Positions 14,801 through 30,600 of a stretch of 64,000 nt of DNA are shown here, one piece after another; position 1 is the stretch's first letter, and each line of letters starts with the position of its first letter. The stretch comes from Glandiceps talaboti (lineage: Eukaryota > Hemichordata > Enteropneusta > Spengelidae): assembly GCF_964340395.1 (NCBI RefSeq), contig NC_135555.1:9723931-9787930 (forward strand), in the 5' to 3' direction. Below the pieces are notes generated by a model. It saw only the letters and a program-made list of their open reading frames with translations, did no database searches and had not been told where the DNA came from. The translations under genes were made by a program, and so were the position numbers.

Positions 14801-17800
14801 AGATAGCAAAAGCAATGCCATGAAAAAGCCATGATATTTTCCACTACAGTTTCATTTACCATCATGTGCATGTTCAAATAAGAAATACTGATTGGCAGGT
14901 TATTAATATGTCAAATTAATAACATTTGCATTTTGCATGAATGTTCTGACTGTATGAACATGACATGTGCATAGAGAATGATCATAGTACTTTACAAAAC
15001 AGGTAAATCTACCAATTTGCAGGTTGGCAGATTACCATATACAAATCACACTATTAAACCTCACAGGATTGAACAAATGTATAACACCAGAATAGAGCAT
15101 ATTACAGCCATTTAATTTAGAAAAGCAGTTAAATTAGAGTTACTTTCAGGTAAAAATGAATTTACATGTACATCAGCACTGAACAACATTACAAGTATGA
15201 CCTACTGGACAGAATATGATATCTCAGCTCTGCAATACACAACTCTTTTGCTTCATGCAAAAGTACATTTTTGAGATTTCAAAGTTAATTCTTGTCTGAG
15301 TGACAGTGAGTCAGATACACTTTCTCTCAGCTAGGCCATAAACTACTTTATAGTATTATGTATGACATCTTGAATAAATGCTACATCCCACAAGACAATG
15401 AGTCAGTCTCATCTACCAACATACATGTACATGTACATTGTATGACAGTGACTCCTACTTAAGTTGGAAGAAAAGTTGAGTGGCAAAATCACTGGTTACC
15501 ATGGAAATACCCAGTCTGTCATCTGCTATGATTCCTGAGCCATTTTGAACCTCCTGGACTAAAGATGATACTGTACTAAGTAATACTGCAATATATTGGA
15601 ATAAAAATTTGATGATGAAACTACTGCATAGTGATTATTTAAGGATTTTTTAATGTAAAGATGTCATGATAAGACCTGAAAGTGAAATGCCAGCTGTCTG
15701 GCAGAAATATGTATAAATAGTACTGAGACAGACAGAATAACATTATATTGTACATCTACACATTTATACACTATCATGTCATCTATAAAGCTCACATGGG
15801 ACATTGAGATGAATCCTGATAAGTGTTTATTAGCAAATGACATGAATAGTAATGATTACTTACAAATGTAAATGAATACATTGGTCACTATCAATACCAT
15901 AATAGTCTAAGTTAATGGATTTAACTTCGTATTGCACCAAAATTGACAATTAGATGAGTTTTTGCCAGGTATCCACCATGGCTTTGTCTGCGTTCTCTGA
16001 AGTCATGGTGAATGTGTGACGTCAGACAATTGTTTCAAATTCTCAGAAGTTGGTAACATCTCCCATCACAGTTCATAGGTGGTTTTAAAGTCCAAACCTG
16101 AATCGCTTCTTTAATCCCTTGCCTAAACAAATCCGACTCACGATCCCAAATCGTAACATTGTCAGGATCAAATGAATGACCTGAGTGGTCCTTATGTAGA
16201 TGCTGGAGACCTCCACTGATGTGCATGCGCCATGACTTCAGAGAACACTGACGAAGCCATGGTGGATACCTGGCAAAAGCTTAGATAACTGTAAATTTTG
16301 ATGCAATATGAAGTTAAATCCATTAACTTAGACTGAACTTTTGCACAGACAAACTTTCATCATACTAATGATATCATACTAGGTTACTTTTTTGTGAGCA
16401 ATCTTCAAGTATTGATTCTGTAGCTGTCTGTAGGTTGTATTTGGTTTTGCATGCTAATGTTAAAATTTCAGTGAATGGGCTCGTGGAAACTTCAAGAGAC
16501 TTTTTATGATCCTCCCTAAGTGGTTACCTCATAAATAGCCCAATAAACACTTTAACCATCCAGTCATTCTCTAAATTGAGCAGTTCACATGTACATTTAT
16601 GACTACTTGGGTAGAGGTATATTATAACATAAACATTCCAAAGCACTTTAATCACTTGTATAAACAAATTTAGGAAAATAATTGTTTAATTATTTTGAGA
16701 ATTAACAATTGTAGAACACACAGTTATGCAGTTAACATTAATTTTTTATCACAAATATAGCCACCATTCAGTAAAATTTGATGTCATGAAACAAATTGAC
16801 ACGCATATGTCGCATATGATATGTCACCTTTGTGAGAGAAAGCAGATCTTGTATGGCTGGGTAATGACATATCTATCAAAGACGGATGAATGCTCGGACT
16901 GACAGACGCATGGAGCCTATTTTAATAGTCCTCGGGACTAAAAGCTGATTTGACAATTTTCATAAGATTAAACACTGTCGCCGCCACCTACCACCTGATA
17001 TACATGTGTAAAAAATATCAAGAATTTTGGAATATGAAGTTTTCACTTTCCCATAAAATTGATGTCGATGGCATGAAACCATAACACAAGACAAAAGCTG
17101 ATGAATAATTAAAACACATAAAACTCAGAGTAGAATGTGACTGCAAAAAAAATAATCTCAGACATGATTCCGATTACATGGTGACAACAGAAAATGATTA
17201 GTAACTTTCCTATTAATTATTCATATGTACTATCATACATTCTGACTTTGATATCTCTCCTAATGGATGGCTTAGGTGAACTAACTGTAGTATGTTTTGA
17301 TTAATAAACTTAATAAAATGACAGTCGTAAAACACCCATTCTGCTGTATTCATGATACATGTACATTCTATGATATCTCTCATGATGGATGGCTTAGATG
17401 AAGTTACTCAACTATAATATGTTTTGATCAATAAAGTTAATGAAATGACAGCCATAAAACACTCACTCTGATGTATTCATGATACATACTATGATATCTC
17501 TCAAAATGGATGGCTTAGATGAACTAACGCCAGTATGTTTTGATCAATAAACTTAATGAAATGACAGTTGTAAAACACACATGCTGATTTGCGAACAAAC
17601 CATACACTGCGGAAATTACAATTTGATATTTCCATTAAATGGTAAACCACCTGCAGGATATTAATTCAGTGTTCTTTGTACAATTTCTATAAAGTTACAG
17701 ATGCGCGATATTTGTTTTCAAATTGGTCACTCGGAAGGAAAAACTGTGAAAGTATTTTGTAATTGTGATACGCACACATGGCATTATGGATATTGTCACC

Positions 17801-20800
17801 TGTAAAAGCATTTCAAATGTGACAATACACCAAAACTAATTTTATTCATCACGGCTCTTGATTATTATGTCTTCAAAATAATTCCACATGGATGCACTAT
17901 TTCTATGGCTAATGGTTTTGATCATTATGATGCAGACTCAAACCTGCATTAGATAAGCAAACTTCTTATCATTATATTACCTGAAGTTTGATAAGCTTTA
18001 AGGCTATTAAGGAAAAACAAACTTTCTCGACATATCTATGTGTACATTGTACATTTTGTGTACATGCATGCAATGATTATTTCAAGGAGTAACATGTGTT
18101 TTACACCTAATTTGCATATTGCTGATCTGATCACTAATTTTGGAACAAATCCACAACACTACTGAAAGTAGAGTTCCCAACAAACACTTTGAAGTACAGT
18201 TCCCAACAAACACTCTGATGGTACAGTTCCCAACTAGGACTAGGTAAATAAGTCTAGTAGTATCAGACTTTCAGTTTTTCAAAAATGTACAGATAGGCTG
18301 TAAAATACACTGCTCATCCTTATCATCCCTCTCCTTCATAGAAAGGATGATAACCAACAATGGCTAGTTTTTCAGTCTAGCAGACAAACAGACAGTTGGC
18401 TATAACACTACTGAACCTCAGTTTCGCCATGTTAAAATAAACAAACTTTACTGATATACCTATATATACAAATTGCAATGTACATTGTAAGTACTGTATA
18501 AAATGTTTAATTCGAGGAATTCTACCATGTTTATGCAAATGGTGCACAGAGAATCTTTAAACAGCCTTTTCACAAATATGACATATTAGTAAGGATTTGT
18601 TTGCTCTACATCCCTGACACTCTGTTATGAACTTTTCTGTTTACCATACCTAAAAGTAAACTTGAGAGAGAATCATTATGGTTACCATGACAACAGTATC
18701 ATCCTACTTTCATAAAGATGTCCTGGAGCACATCAAATCAAAGGTATACACAAAGAGATCATACAGAGACCACAGATGGCAATGAGACTTGAAGAAATCT
18801 CTTTTTTCTGAAGGAGGGTCTTTATTTCATGAAAAGCGTCTCTATTATACAATGTACATGCATTGTATTTTCTAAATCAATATCTATATTGCCATGTTCT
18901 CTATACAAAATTGTGTACACGATGCTCTACTCACATAATGCTCATGGCACTGCAGCACAACTAATTACATTTTAATTATTTTTTTCCCTAAACAATTGTC
19001 TCTGTTTGCAGTCTAATTTTCACATGATAAACTTGATCACCTAATTTAACCTGGGTAATGTATATCATCGAGACACCCCATGAAACAAAATTACTAACTA
19101 TCAAACCTGGGTAATGTACACTGTATCACTGAGACACCTTAGAAACAAAATTACTAACTATCAAACCTACTTGCCTGATACTTATTGAATGTAGGGATTT
19201 TTACACAAACTAAAGTTTTCTTGGCCTACTTTTTTTTTGTAATTTAAGGTTTTATTGGGTGTTATTTGTAAAGTGTGTACATGTCATGTTACATTCCAGT
19301 TTACAAAAAAGCAATTGTTTACATTGCAGTCTATTACCATTTATGTTACATATGCAATTTCTTTAGAAAAGGTAGAAGTTTCTGGTTTTTCTTTGCAATA
19401 CATTTACTACTGTAAAAGAAAGGAATCCCTTCCTGCGTTCAGAGAACTGTACACCCAATGTAAACAAATTTATAAATATGAATATTTCATTGCAAAGAAA
19501 AACAGAAACTTCTTGACCTACTTTGCATACATGTGTATTAACTATTGAGTCAGTTTGTCTTGAACAATTCTTCATCAAAACACCCCTAGTACAAGATCAC
19601 CTCAGACGATTTTCATCCACAACCAGTTTAATCTAAGCTTTTTACCAAACTCTAATTTTTTTTAACACCCCAAGTGCATGGTGCAAGTATGATAAATACA
19701 AAAACAACTGGCCCAGCATTTTTTTGTCGTAAGTTGTTCACACATACAGTTCAATCAGGCCAAAAAAAACCCCATAATATCTTCACTATTTCAACTTTAC
19801 TCATTACTCTTTCCCCCGAGCGAATATTTGTTTGTATACAAGTAATTACATATACTAGTTTAGCATTATATGTACAATGTATTTATATATGGTCTATACC
19901 AAAAGCACTCATAAATATGTATACATGTATCTTTACCTTGAAAGTTATTCTGTTATCAATACAAAACCATAGCTATCTGAAAGAACGTACATAATATGAA
20001 GGCCTAGATAATTGAAAATTAAGTTGCCCTACTCAGAAATTTCCATACTGTGAGCAATGTAATTGTATGGAAGAAATTATCTCAGTAACCAGGGTGAAAC
20101 ATTCACAAAAATTGATTATTTAGTACAAGTAAATTGCCATGAATATTTAGAATATTACTTTACAAATCCATATTTTTCATGTTCTGCTTCAAAGCTTCAT
20201 TCTGATCAATAATGAGCAACCTCTAGTCTTTTCAGTTACTTCCTTTGCAGAACACCCTGCAGACTTTATTGAACATCTGCATGCATCGACCTTAAGCTTT
20301 GATTTAACGATTTCACTAAACCTAAAGACAGACAAATTATCAAATTGCCATTTGAGATATACAGGACTGCTTAGATCAACCGGAGACTTATCTTGTATAT
20401 AACATCTACAGTACTGTGCCATCTAAGCTGCTCTGATGCATCACTGATGCAAAGCAATTTGTTCACATGCAACTAAAATTTGAGTTCCCTATCCTTACTA
20501 TATGTGACCAGTGTGACCTCTTAGCCAATTTTGACATACCAATCATACATTGCAGTTTCTTGGTGATACACCAAAGTCTTGCGATCTCTGAATAACAACA
20601 GTATATGGTGATCAATGCACTCTCTGTACCAGTTGAACATGTTACTGACAGCAATTCCCTGTGATGCATCAATATTTTGTTCCCCTATATAGATATTTTA
20701 CTATGTGACCAACGTACCGTACCCTCTATGATGACACACCAGTGACGTACAGTAATTTCTTATGACTCATCAAAAACTCTATGTTCTCCAATACCTTACT

Positions 20801-23800
20801 GTGTGGTGACTTGAAAGAAAACACTTTGTTCATTTTGAAGAAAATACATGTACATGTACATGCAGGTCTACAGATGATCTGAATAAAACATGCATAAATA
20901 TTACAATTTTCCTTACACCATTATACTTCTTAATTGCATTGCAAAGGTAAGACAAGCTATTTCTGTTTGAAGCAGTAAAATTACTTTGGCCTCCTAGTCA
21001 TACTGGTTGACTGAATACAGAAAAATGACATACAACTCACAGTATTCTCCGTTTTTAAAATGTGGCATAGTTAAATTTTCATAAATGTTTGTCTAATCCA
21101 GTCTCTGTGAGAGTGAGCAATCAGTTGATGTGAATGTGAATCGTTCTACATTAAACCCCATTACAATGATTGTGTTAAAGTCTGACATTACATGTAAGCA
21201 ATTACCCCCATGTTTAATACACTTTAGTTGCTAAATGATTACGGTTGTCTGAACCACACTATAGACAATGTCTGCCTGAACTGAATAAATAAATATAAAG
21301 ATACATGTACAAAAATGTACCTGATGACATCAAGTCCTCTACATTGTTTTGGTTATTAAAGGGGCAGGAATATATATATGTTTAAGGACAATATGATCCT
21401 AAGTTTTCCTCGTCAATAAGACACATACACAGACTTGAACAGACACAGCAGGACTGTGAAAACTAGCAGTAGTCAAGGGCATATACAACATGTACATTTG
21501 TAGACTACTAAATATCATATATAGCCAACAAAATTCACAAGGCGGTAGTCCGATAGACCAATGGAAATCAATAGAAAATAGAAAACACAGTCCATTTGGC
21601 CAAATTCTACCACCAAATAACATGACAATCAATCAGCTTGCGATTTTTACACTCAGACACAAACACATACATACCGTATATTACATGCATGCAAACAGAC
21701 AGACATGTGAAAGTAGCAAATCATGGACACACATGATTTTAAAAGTCTGTCATTAGAAATGCCTTTTAAAAAGATAAGTTTCTTAAAGATTCCATATATT
21801 TCTAAATTGATGAAGTCAAAATAATTAGCAATCATAATTTCATATCTTTATTTTGTCATCAAAAGTAATGTCTAAATCCATACTCAAAAGAATACTGACT
21901 AATTGACAATATCATCATTAAACTTACATTACAAGTATATGCTACGTCTGTGTTGAGATGATATAATCAATTTAAGACAGAACTGCCCTATATAAAGAGG
22001 ATTATGGCTAATCTATGCAAATGTGGGAAATTCAAACTGCTGTACACAGCACTAGCTTCTGGGTCTTGTTTTCAGCATTTTTTCTGTGCTCCGAGAAACA
22101 CACAGGTCATGTATCATGTACAAATTGTTTGTGAATGTCGTAGGATGGTAACTTGATACACAAATTAGTTGAAAATCAGTCTGTTTGTTTCATAGAATGA
22201 AAAAACCTTTCCAAAAGAGACAAATTTTAGGAATATAGGGAATGTTTATATTTTGGTGATTACTTGCCAGTGAGTCATCACAAGTTCTCCACCTCCAAAC
22301 ATACAGTCAGTCGTATGCAAAATAGGGTCCAAGGCGCCGCCAGTTGTATGTTTAAAGTGCAGTGGAGTCTACAGAATGTAATGGATCTAAGAATTACGCC
22401 AAAATATAATACGACTACATTATATTGGCGTCATTTTTGAATGCATCACTAATCATGACTTTCATTTCAAGGGGTTTCAAATGGCCTGTTTACAGTGCTG
22501 TTGTGTTACATCAGTAGCTGCCACTGTACATCCTAGCCCTCAAAACTAATGCTTGTTTTCAGAAATAGAACAAGATGGTAATCACGAGTTAAAAATGTTT
22601 GCCCAACAACCTGATTTCAGTGATTACAACCAAGACATTATTCACATGAAGTCATTATGTAAGTGTACCCAATAACCTGATTACAACCATGATGTTATTC
22701 AAATGAAGTCATTATGTAAGCGTACACCAAATAACGTGATTACAACCATATTATTCAAATGAAGTCATTATGAAAGCATACACCCAATAACCTGATTACA
22801 ACCATGACGTTATTCAAATGAAGTCATTATGTAAGTGTACACCCAATAACCCGATTACAACCATGACGTTATTCAAATGAAGTCATTATGTAAGTGTACA
22901 CCCAATAACCTGATTACAACCATGACGTTATTCAAATGAAGTCATTATGTAAGTGTACACCCAATAACCTGATTACAACCATGATGTTATTCAAATGAAG
23001 TCATTATGTAAATGTACATGTACAGCAGAGATGATCACAGGAGTTAACACATAAAGCATGTGAAGGGCACATTTGATCATTTACATGTAATTATGTAAAT
23101 TTAACATATAAGTGTTTGATGACGACTTTTGGGAGTGTGGCTGAAACAGTTCTAACAGTTCTCAGCACAAGGTAGTTGGTATCTAGGACTAGGAAGTACG
23201 ATGACAGTCAGTGTTCACCAATGTAACACAACATCATAGTAAACAGCCTGGTTTCAAACGATGTTCATCATGACGTAGTTCCTCTTGTAGTTTCAGTTTA
23301 CTTAAGGAATATGATTATGAATGATTATGAATAAGTATCATAACACCATACCAAGTTAAACGATGCTGTTGTGCCTGACTGTGTGGGCAGGACTGGTAAG
23401 GTGGAAAAACTGTTGAGATTTGCTTTGACACTTCTTTGAATATTCTAATAGATGGGACATAGACAATGTTATTTGTGAGATTGTTTCAGTTATTATAATG
23501 GTGACTACAGTAATCTAATTTAGGTTTGAATAATCAACCATTTGTCATTTTCCTTAATAGTCAAGATAACCAGCAAAGGTTATGCTATTATAACTATGCT
23601 GGTATGGTGTGAGAATAAACATGTACTTTGTGAGCATTGTCTAAAAAGCATATAATATAACATGAATAGTGTGAATTAAAATTGTCTGGTTGATTTGGTT
23701 GTCAATGTACATTTGAAGTGCTAGTAGTATTCTATACAGAGGTTTACTACACACAGGGTCAAAAATAACCTATATATAATTATTCATTCATTCAGTAGTC

Positions 23801-26800
23801 TTAGTCACTACGTTGTCTGTTGTCTAATACCAAATAACCATCTTACTTCCACCCCAGGGAAAAAGTCTACTTGAAATACTGGTGATTTTGATACTTTTAG
23901 CTACTACAATTAATTGACAAATTTTGGTTTTAGTGGCTAATCATGTCATTTCTCTTCCATGGTTGAAAAAAAAATCAATTTCGATAGTATTTGTCGTTCA
24001 ATGTGTCCCTTTTCAGAAATTTTCAGAAATGATTATCCCTTATTTTTCTTTAATTGTAAAATTAGCATTATCCTACCAATGCATTGATTTCAACAAATGT
24101 CAAAATACCATATCCATACTACTCACATATAGCATTTGATTAAAACTGTTTTAGGTAGCAAAATATATTTGTACAATGTATATCGACATTGAAAATCAAT
24201 GATAAAATCAAGAGAGTAAGTATATATAAAGAATGCTAGAGCTTTTGCTTTTATGAACATGCCGCTTTCCCTTAACTAGAAAATGACTTCTTTCGGAGAT
24301 CTTTTATCTGGAAAGCAGATTGAATTTATCATTCTTTCAATTACACAGATGGATATACCGTATTTATACGCCTATAGTATAAACCACTCTACAAAATTAG
24401 GTACAAAAGTGAGTACTTTTACAAGTATTGAAACAAGTGACATTAAACATTAGTCTGTTCATGGCTCTGTTGAGATACATCGTTAACTGGTCATAACCCC
24501 TAGCCCTCATATGTATTTGATAGCAGATGCCCAAATCAACAGCTTGTCTTCAGAATACTTAGCAAATTACACATGGAAAATAATCACCCAATAACTTGGT
24601 TGATCACATAGTACAGTGCCTAAAACCATTACAACTAGTCAGACTTTCATTATTCAAATGAAGTCATTATGTAAATGTACACGCATTGCTGACATCACAG
24701 GAATGAACATTAAACAATTAACATGATTAGTGTAGTGGCATGTGACAATTTACATGGAATTTACATGTAATTATGTAAATTTAACATATGTGTGTTTGAT
24801 AACAACTTTTGAGGGTGTCGCTACCTCAATCAGTTTAAACTATTCTCAAGACAAGCTGTTGATACAAGGGCTAGGAGGTACGACCAGCTGACAATGTATC
24901 TCAAAAGCACAGTGAACAGACTAATTAAATATGGAAACCACTAAGACATCGAATACAAACGGCATAAAAAATTGTATCTTGTTATGAGCCTGGCTTGTCA
25001 TAATTGTATCACAGCTGCTAAACTTAAAGAATGATAATAAAAATGTTGGTGTATGTTTTTCCCTCACTGTCTCAACACAATTTTAATAGCTTTAAAACTA
25101 ACCAGTGCTGATGTAATGATGTGAACAAGTTGTGGTATTGCATATTCATCAGATATGAAATTGCTTATTACTCAAAAATGTATATTAAAGTCTCCAGCAC
25201 CAAGAAGTGGTTTTTGTAGTCGTTTTGTAGTACTTACTTTAAATTCATGAATGCTGCAAGTGTTTTCTAAACCAAGCATGGTAACCATGAGATCTGCAGC
25301 ATTGGTTTGGAAAAAGGTAATGAACAATTAAAAGACCAAGTAGATTTGAGAATGGCTATCGCTAACACTATTCCGCTATCCTAACCTACATTTCAAATTT
25401 TTTAATTTGCGATCCGTTCCTAGTCAACAGTGAGAATCGTACGTTGCTCAACAGTGATTGTGGTTACAACCTTTTATCTACTTACATGTACAACAGCCTA
25501 CTGTCAGATGACTCCACTAGGAAGTCACTTGACCAGATGGCTTAGTATCATTAAAATGAAGACATCTGAAAAATTCAGATGACAGTTACATTGTCCAGAC
25601 CTCAAAAAGGTAACTTTACCAGTATTCCATTGAGAATATTATAATTAAACATGTAGACTATAATAATTTATGCAGACTAATGGCGACTTTGAATTTTTTG
25701 TCTTGTATACATTGTGTATTTCATACACTTCAGAATGAATGATGTAGACGTGTACATGTATTACTGTGATGTAGAATGACTCTGGTATAAATCTCATATT
25801 TTTTGTTTGAACAGGTTAATTTTGGCATGTGCATGGGATGAATCACAGACAAGTTCTATTAAAGACAGATTGGCAACAAGCCTTCTCCCATTGTTTCGAA
25901 CTTAGCCTCAGGTAAACATTAATCTATTGTCATGGAAATAACTTTCCAACGTGTGAATCTGCCCGAATTCAATAGTCTCGCATAAAACAACAAACCACAC
26001 GATACTACGCGATATTTTGATGGCAAAGTTTGCTATCCTACTGACAGAATCATCAAATGTAATAGATGACTTGCAATATCGGCACTTGAACTCTCATGCG
26101 AACTTGAAGCAGACTCAGATCAAATATCGTTGACAAGTAATCACATACCGTCTCGTGTTGTCAATAAATGTACATCGACAGGTGAAGTTCAAAGGTTAAA
26201 GGGCACATAGAGGTCAAGTCTATCTGGACACATAGATTATCACGCTGATTTCAATCACTGCATGAAAATCACACAATTAGTTCTGATATACAGTTTACCA
26301 ACAGGAAGAAATCTGTAATCAGTTTATTATACCCATAGTGTCTAGACACAAATCATCACAGTTATTACAGTACAGAACTTTGATTAACTTTCCAAACTGA
26401 TTACTGTAGAGTACACAGTGATCCCTGTGATATGAGGTTTGGATATACTCACTGAGAAGCAACTGCAATTAGCTACCAAGCAACGTGATGGTTTGACGTC
26501 ATAAAAACATTAAAGCCGTGATTTTGTTATATCCCAGATTAATCACTCAGCCACAGGCTACCAAATAATCAGGAATAGCATAGTTCATACAGTTCATACC
26601 AAGAAAATGATTGGGCACCTACACAGTATGAAAGGTTCTCTAATAACAACATGCACTTACTGCTTTACATCTCTTCCTTTTTTTAAAGTCCAAGATGCCA
26701 GAAAGTCCTGAGATCTTGCAAGTGTATCCTTCCTTTGCAGGCAGTGACATGCATTGTGCAACATAGCCATCCACAGAAAGAGAACAACTACACATGATTT

Positions 26801-27319
26801 TTTACTTCTACCCTCATCAATTATAAAAAATGAGCACCGAGGTCTAGCAAAAATTGACAAGCATTGCATACTGCTTGCCATACTTACCTTGTAATGAAAT
26901 ACTAGACAGTACACAACGTCCCTTTACCTGTAGGACAACTTGAATGTAATGATAACGATCTCTAGATCTTTTGAAAAGATATCAAAACATTGAGGAATAT
27001 ATATGAATTTACAGGAAGACATAACAGATAAAGAACATGTACGTCAGGTAGAGATATGCATTTATCAGATTTACTGGTATATACCTGTGTTTTGATTCCC
27101 TTAATGAGTTAAGAGATAAAAGTATACAGATTCATATCAATTTCTATTTTGCAATTCACTTTTCAATAGAGCCATACATGTATAACCTTCATTTATACTG
27201 CTTGATAGCAAATCCTCCAGAAAAGTTGGCAAAGAAATTATGAATGGGATACATAAATAAAAGACTAATAATATAGTACCTGGTCTAAAGGTTTATTATT
27301 GTAAGTCATCGAAACACAC

Positions 27320-27375
<56 letters not shown>

Positions 27376-27399
27376 GGACAGACAGACCCAGACAGAAAG

Positions 27400-27440
<41 letters not shown>

Positions 27441-27487
27441 GACAGCAAGACTTACAGACAGACAGACAGAGACAGACAGACAGACGG

Positions 27488-27520
<33 letters not shown>

Positions 27521-27529
27521 GCAAGACTT

Positions 27530-27560
<31 letters not shown>

Positions 27561-27619
27561 GTCAGTCAGGCAGTCAGTCAGTCAGTCAGTCAGACAGGCA
27601 GGCAGACAGACAGACAGAC

Positions 27620-27658
<39 letters not shown>

Positions 27659-30600
27659 GGCAGGCAAGCACTCTGTAATCTCTATATTACTATCTAACAT
27701 GTATGTGAATGAAAAACAAATAAAGTGCTATTTATATCTGTATTATTACACACTTGGAATAAAGTCTGACACCTAAATTAACAATTTACATTCCCTAGAT
27801 CATATGAAACAAATTTCATTTAAACTAACAACAGCGATATTACTTTACAACACAACTTTCTCATAAGGAATCCCCCTGTGAAAATTGGCCACCTCTGTGC
27901 TCACTTAGGATCTGGGCAGGAAGACACATTTGATCTAGTAATGATGCCCACAGGTAGTATAGACTTGCATTGATCAACAGATGGATTGCAATTAGAAAGC
28001 CAAGCACTCCTTGATACTGCCTTCTGGGTAGAAAGCCAAGATTGCTGTTAGACTATGAGAGAACAGTTCACATGCTGGATGTTGAAGACTTGACTTGCAA
28101 GTGCTTTCCTGTGAGTTCCTCCTACTAGTTGATTAAATAGCTGTGTGTGTATTTAATAGCTTATAAAAACTATGGATACTTTCTACAAAGTTGTGTATTT
28201 CTTATACTGTTCAACAAGGGTTTTTTCTTTCCTAGATGTGACGTTTGATGTTAAGAATGTATTTTCCAATGAACTGCCAATGACATGACATTTAAGTGTA
28301 TGTATTTGAATAGCTGAAGTGCTTTTTATTCTTTCCTGCTTGATGGCAAAACTCACGAACTAAATGGAATGACCTACATTGTAAGTGTCTTGAACAGGAG
28401 TATAAGATGGTCTCATTGGTTTCATACCATTTGTGTCCATAGGTTTACATCAGTCATTTACTTTTCTGAGAAGCATGGCTAACCCTCAGTGACTGAGATA
28501 TGGCAGGTTATAGAACAATTCAGCACAATGGAATTAACAAAGTACAGTGGTTATCTTAGTCTGTACAGTACACCTTGATGGGGCACCCTCACACATTGGT
28601 CAACCAGATGTGCGAGAGGGCGGTGAGGGCAGAGGGACATGGCATATGGTTAAAGTCTATGGTTATCTCACAAACAACAAAGGAAAGCACACATTAAAAT
28701 TAGTTCATTGGAACAAAATAACAGGAAACCCACAGACTTGGGCAAGTTGAAATAATGTTGCATGTAACATTTACAGTGATATATTCACTCAATGTGTTCA
28801 TTAAAAACGAATGAGCCTGCTGATATGAAATGTTTAGGTATTAATTGCATTAAAATAAAACAAATACCCAGTGGAACAGGTATTGATGTCCAGATGAACA
28901 AATACATAATTAACATTTCCCTCAGGAAAAAGTTCATTCTGTGCATGTAAAACTAAATCCTTGTTAGCTGTCATTTCATAGTGTTGAGATTACCTTAAAG
29001 ACCTGCTGTAAAGTTTTCACATACACAGTGTCAAGAGTGAACTTAAAACAACATGAAGAGTGGTACATAAACTTGTCACATGCTATTCAAGGACAGTCAG
29101 ACCATGAACATAGGCTCCAATTGAGTTAAAGACTGTTGAGTCAATCCAGGGTTCCAATTGGGTTAAAGACCGCTGAGTCAATCCAAGGTTCCCACATAAG
29201 GGCTATTATTTTAGAGGAGTCACAGGGAGTAGACAGGACTTGGCAACTTTTTCCATAGCTTTTTCTGATAAACATTTTGTTCACCCAAATTGTAATCCTA
29301 ATTGAACATGGCCTTATATGGTTGTCAGAGACTAAGCTGTTAGTTTGTGTGCCTCTTACCACTGCAGTCTGGGTTTGAATGGTGTCGGCTGAGCTTGATT
29401 GATAGTCAACCGCATCTGTATGTAAGAGATGCTCATTTCGACTTTAATGAACAACACAGGTTTTCCCTCCAGATATTCCAGCTTCCTGTCTTGAGCACTA
29501 TACAGACACTGCACAAATGGTGACCATATCTCAATTTCGAATTCGATTTGAATTAATAAAATATGCTGTCATTATTTTCATTTCAAACATCCTAAGGTAA
29601 CTGCATGGTTGTAAGTTAGTAATGCAATGGTTGGATGTTATCACCAATGTCATTTAACCATCATTGTACAGTCCAGTGATCAGGAGGTCCTGAACTACTT
29701 AATGTCATCTGAATGAGGTGGGTCATGGACATGGACAGCATTATTCATCAAAGACTGAGCTTGAATTACTGGTTTTCATAATGTTATCTTACCAGTAGAA
29801 CTAAGGAATTACATAGGATTATTCTTTTGTTTTGGACCTACATTTTCCATAGCTCTGCCAGACAACTGTTTTTCATACAGAAATGTTCATCTGATCCGAA
29901 TTGGGTGTTTATCCAATTCAGGTTAACAATGCCATACATCAGACAAATTTCCTCTCTCAAATGAGTTCAGGAGCATCTTGCAACAAGAAAACTATTGAAA
30001 GACACCATGGATGTTTTTCAAGATTTGTAATTCTATTCTTACCCAAAACACAACAGAAAAGATGAGGTGTAATAGAGCCAATATTATTTTACAGTGTAAT
30101 AACAGACATATTCTTAGTTAAACTCAGTGGAGACAAAATTTCATTTCTATTCTCTTACCATTTGATATAAAGTATACCTCAGGTACTATTTATTGACATT
30201 GACATAATGTAGGGCTTAGGGTATAATCCTATTATCAAGTCTACCAAACGCAAATTGATCTTAAATCAATTTTCTGATGTACAGATAGAAAAACTGTGTA
30301 GAGCTGTCATTCACAAGGTTCATTGTTCCCCAAGTCCTTTTTTTGTTGCCCTTTATATATAAATAAGATGAAACACCACATGAACTTCAGTCCGTTTTCC
30401 TCTGGTTACATATTTACATACATGGTGAGCAATGGCTATATCTCATTTTTCAATAATATTTTGTGTTTTCAGTAATTTTTCAACAAAAATATTAGACTAA
30501 CGATATAGAACAATAAAAGCAAATACAGAACAAAGGATTGTGAATCAATGTATCATCTTTTCACCTGAAATGCCCCAAAACAGTGTTGATAATCACTTCA

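Noticed and set aside
16035-16226. Independent small gene on the minus strand
   Set aside because: The frame lies exactly in the loop of an inverted-repeat element and resembles a retroelement fragment, so it was annotated as part of that element.
19255-19548. 97-codon plus-strand frame with Cys and Tyr-rich sequence
   Set aside because: It spans a foldback repeat and has no recognisable domain or flanking splice sites.
27306-27697. Long open frames with poly-TDRQ or CLSVCLSV sequence on both strands
   Set aside because: They are translations of GATA/GACA microsatellite; no complex sequence is encoded.
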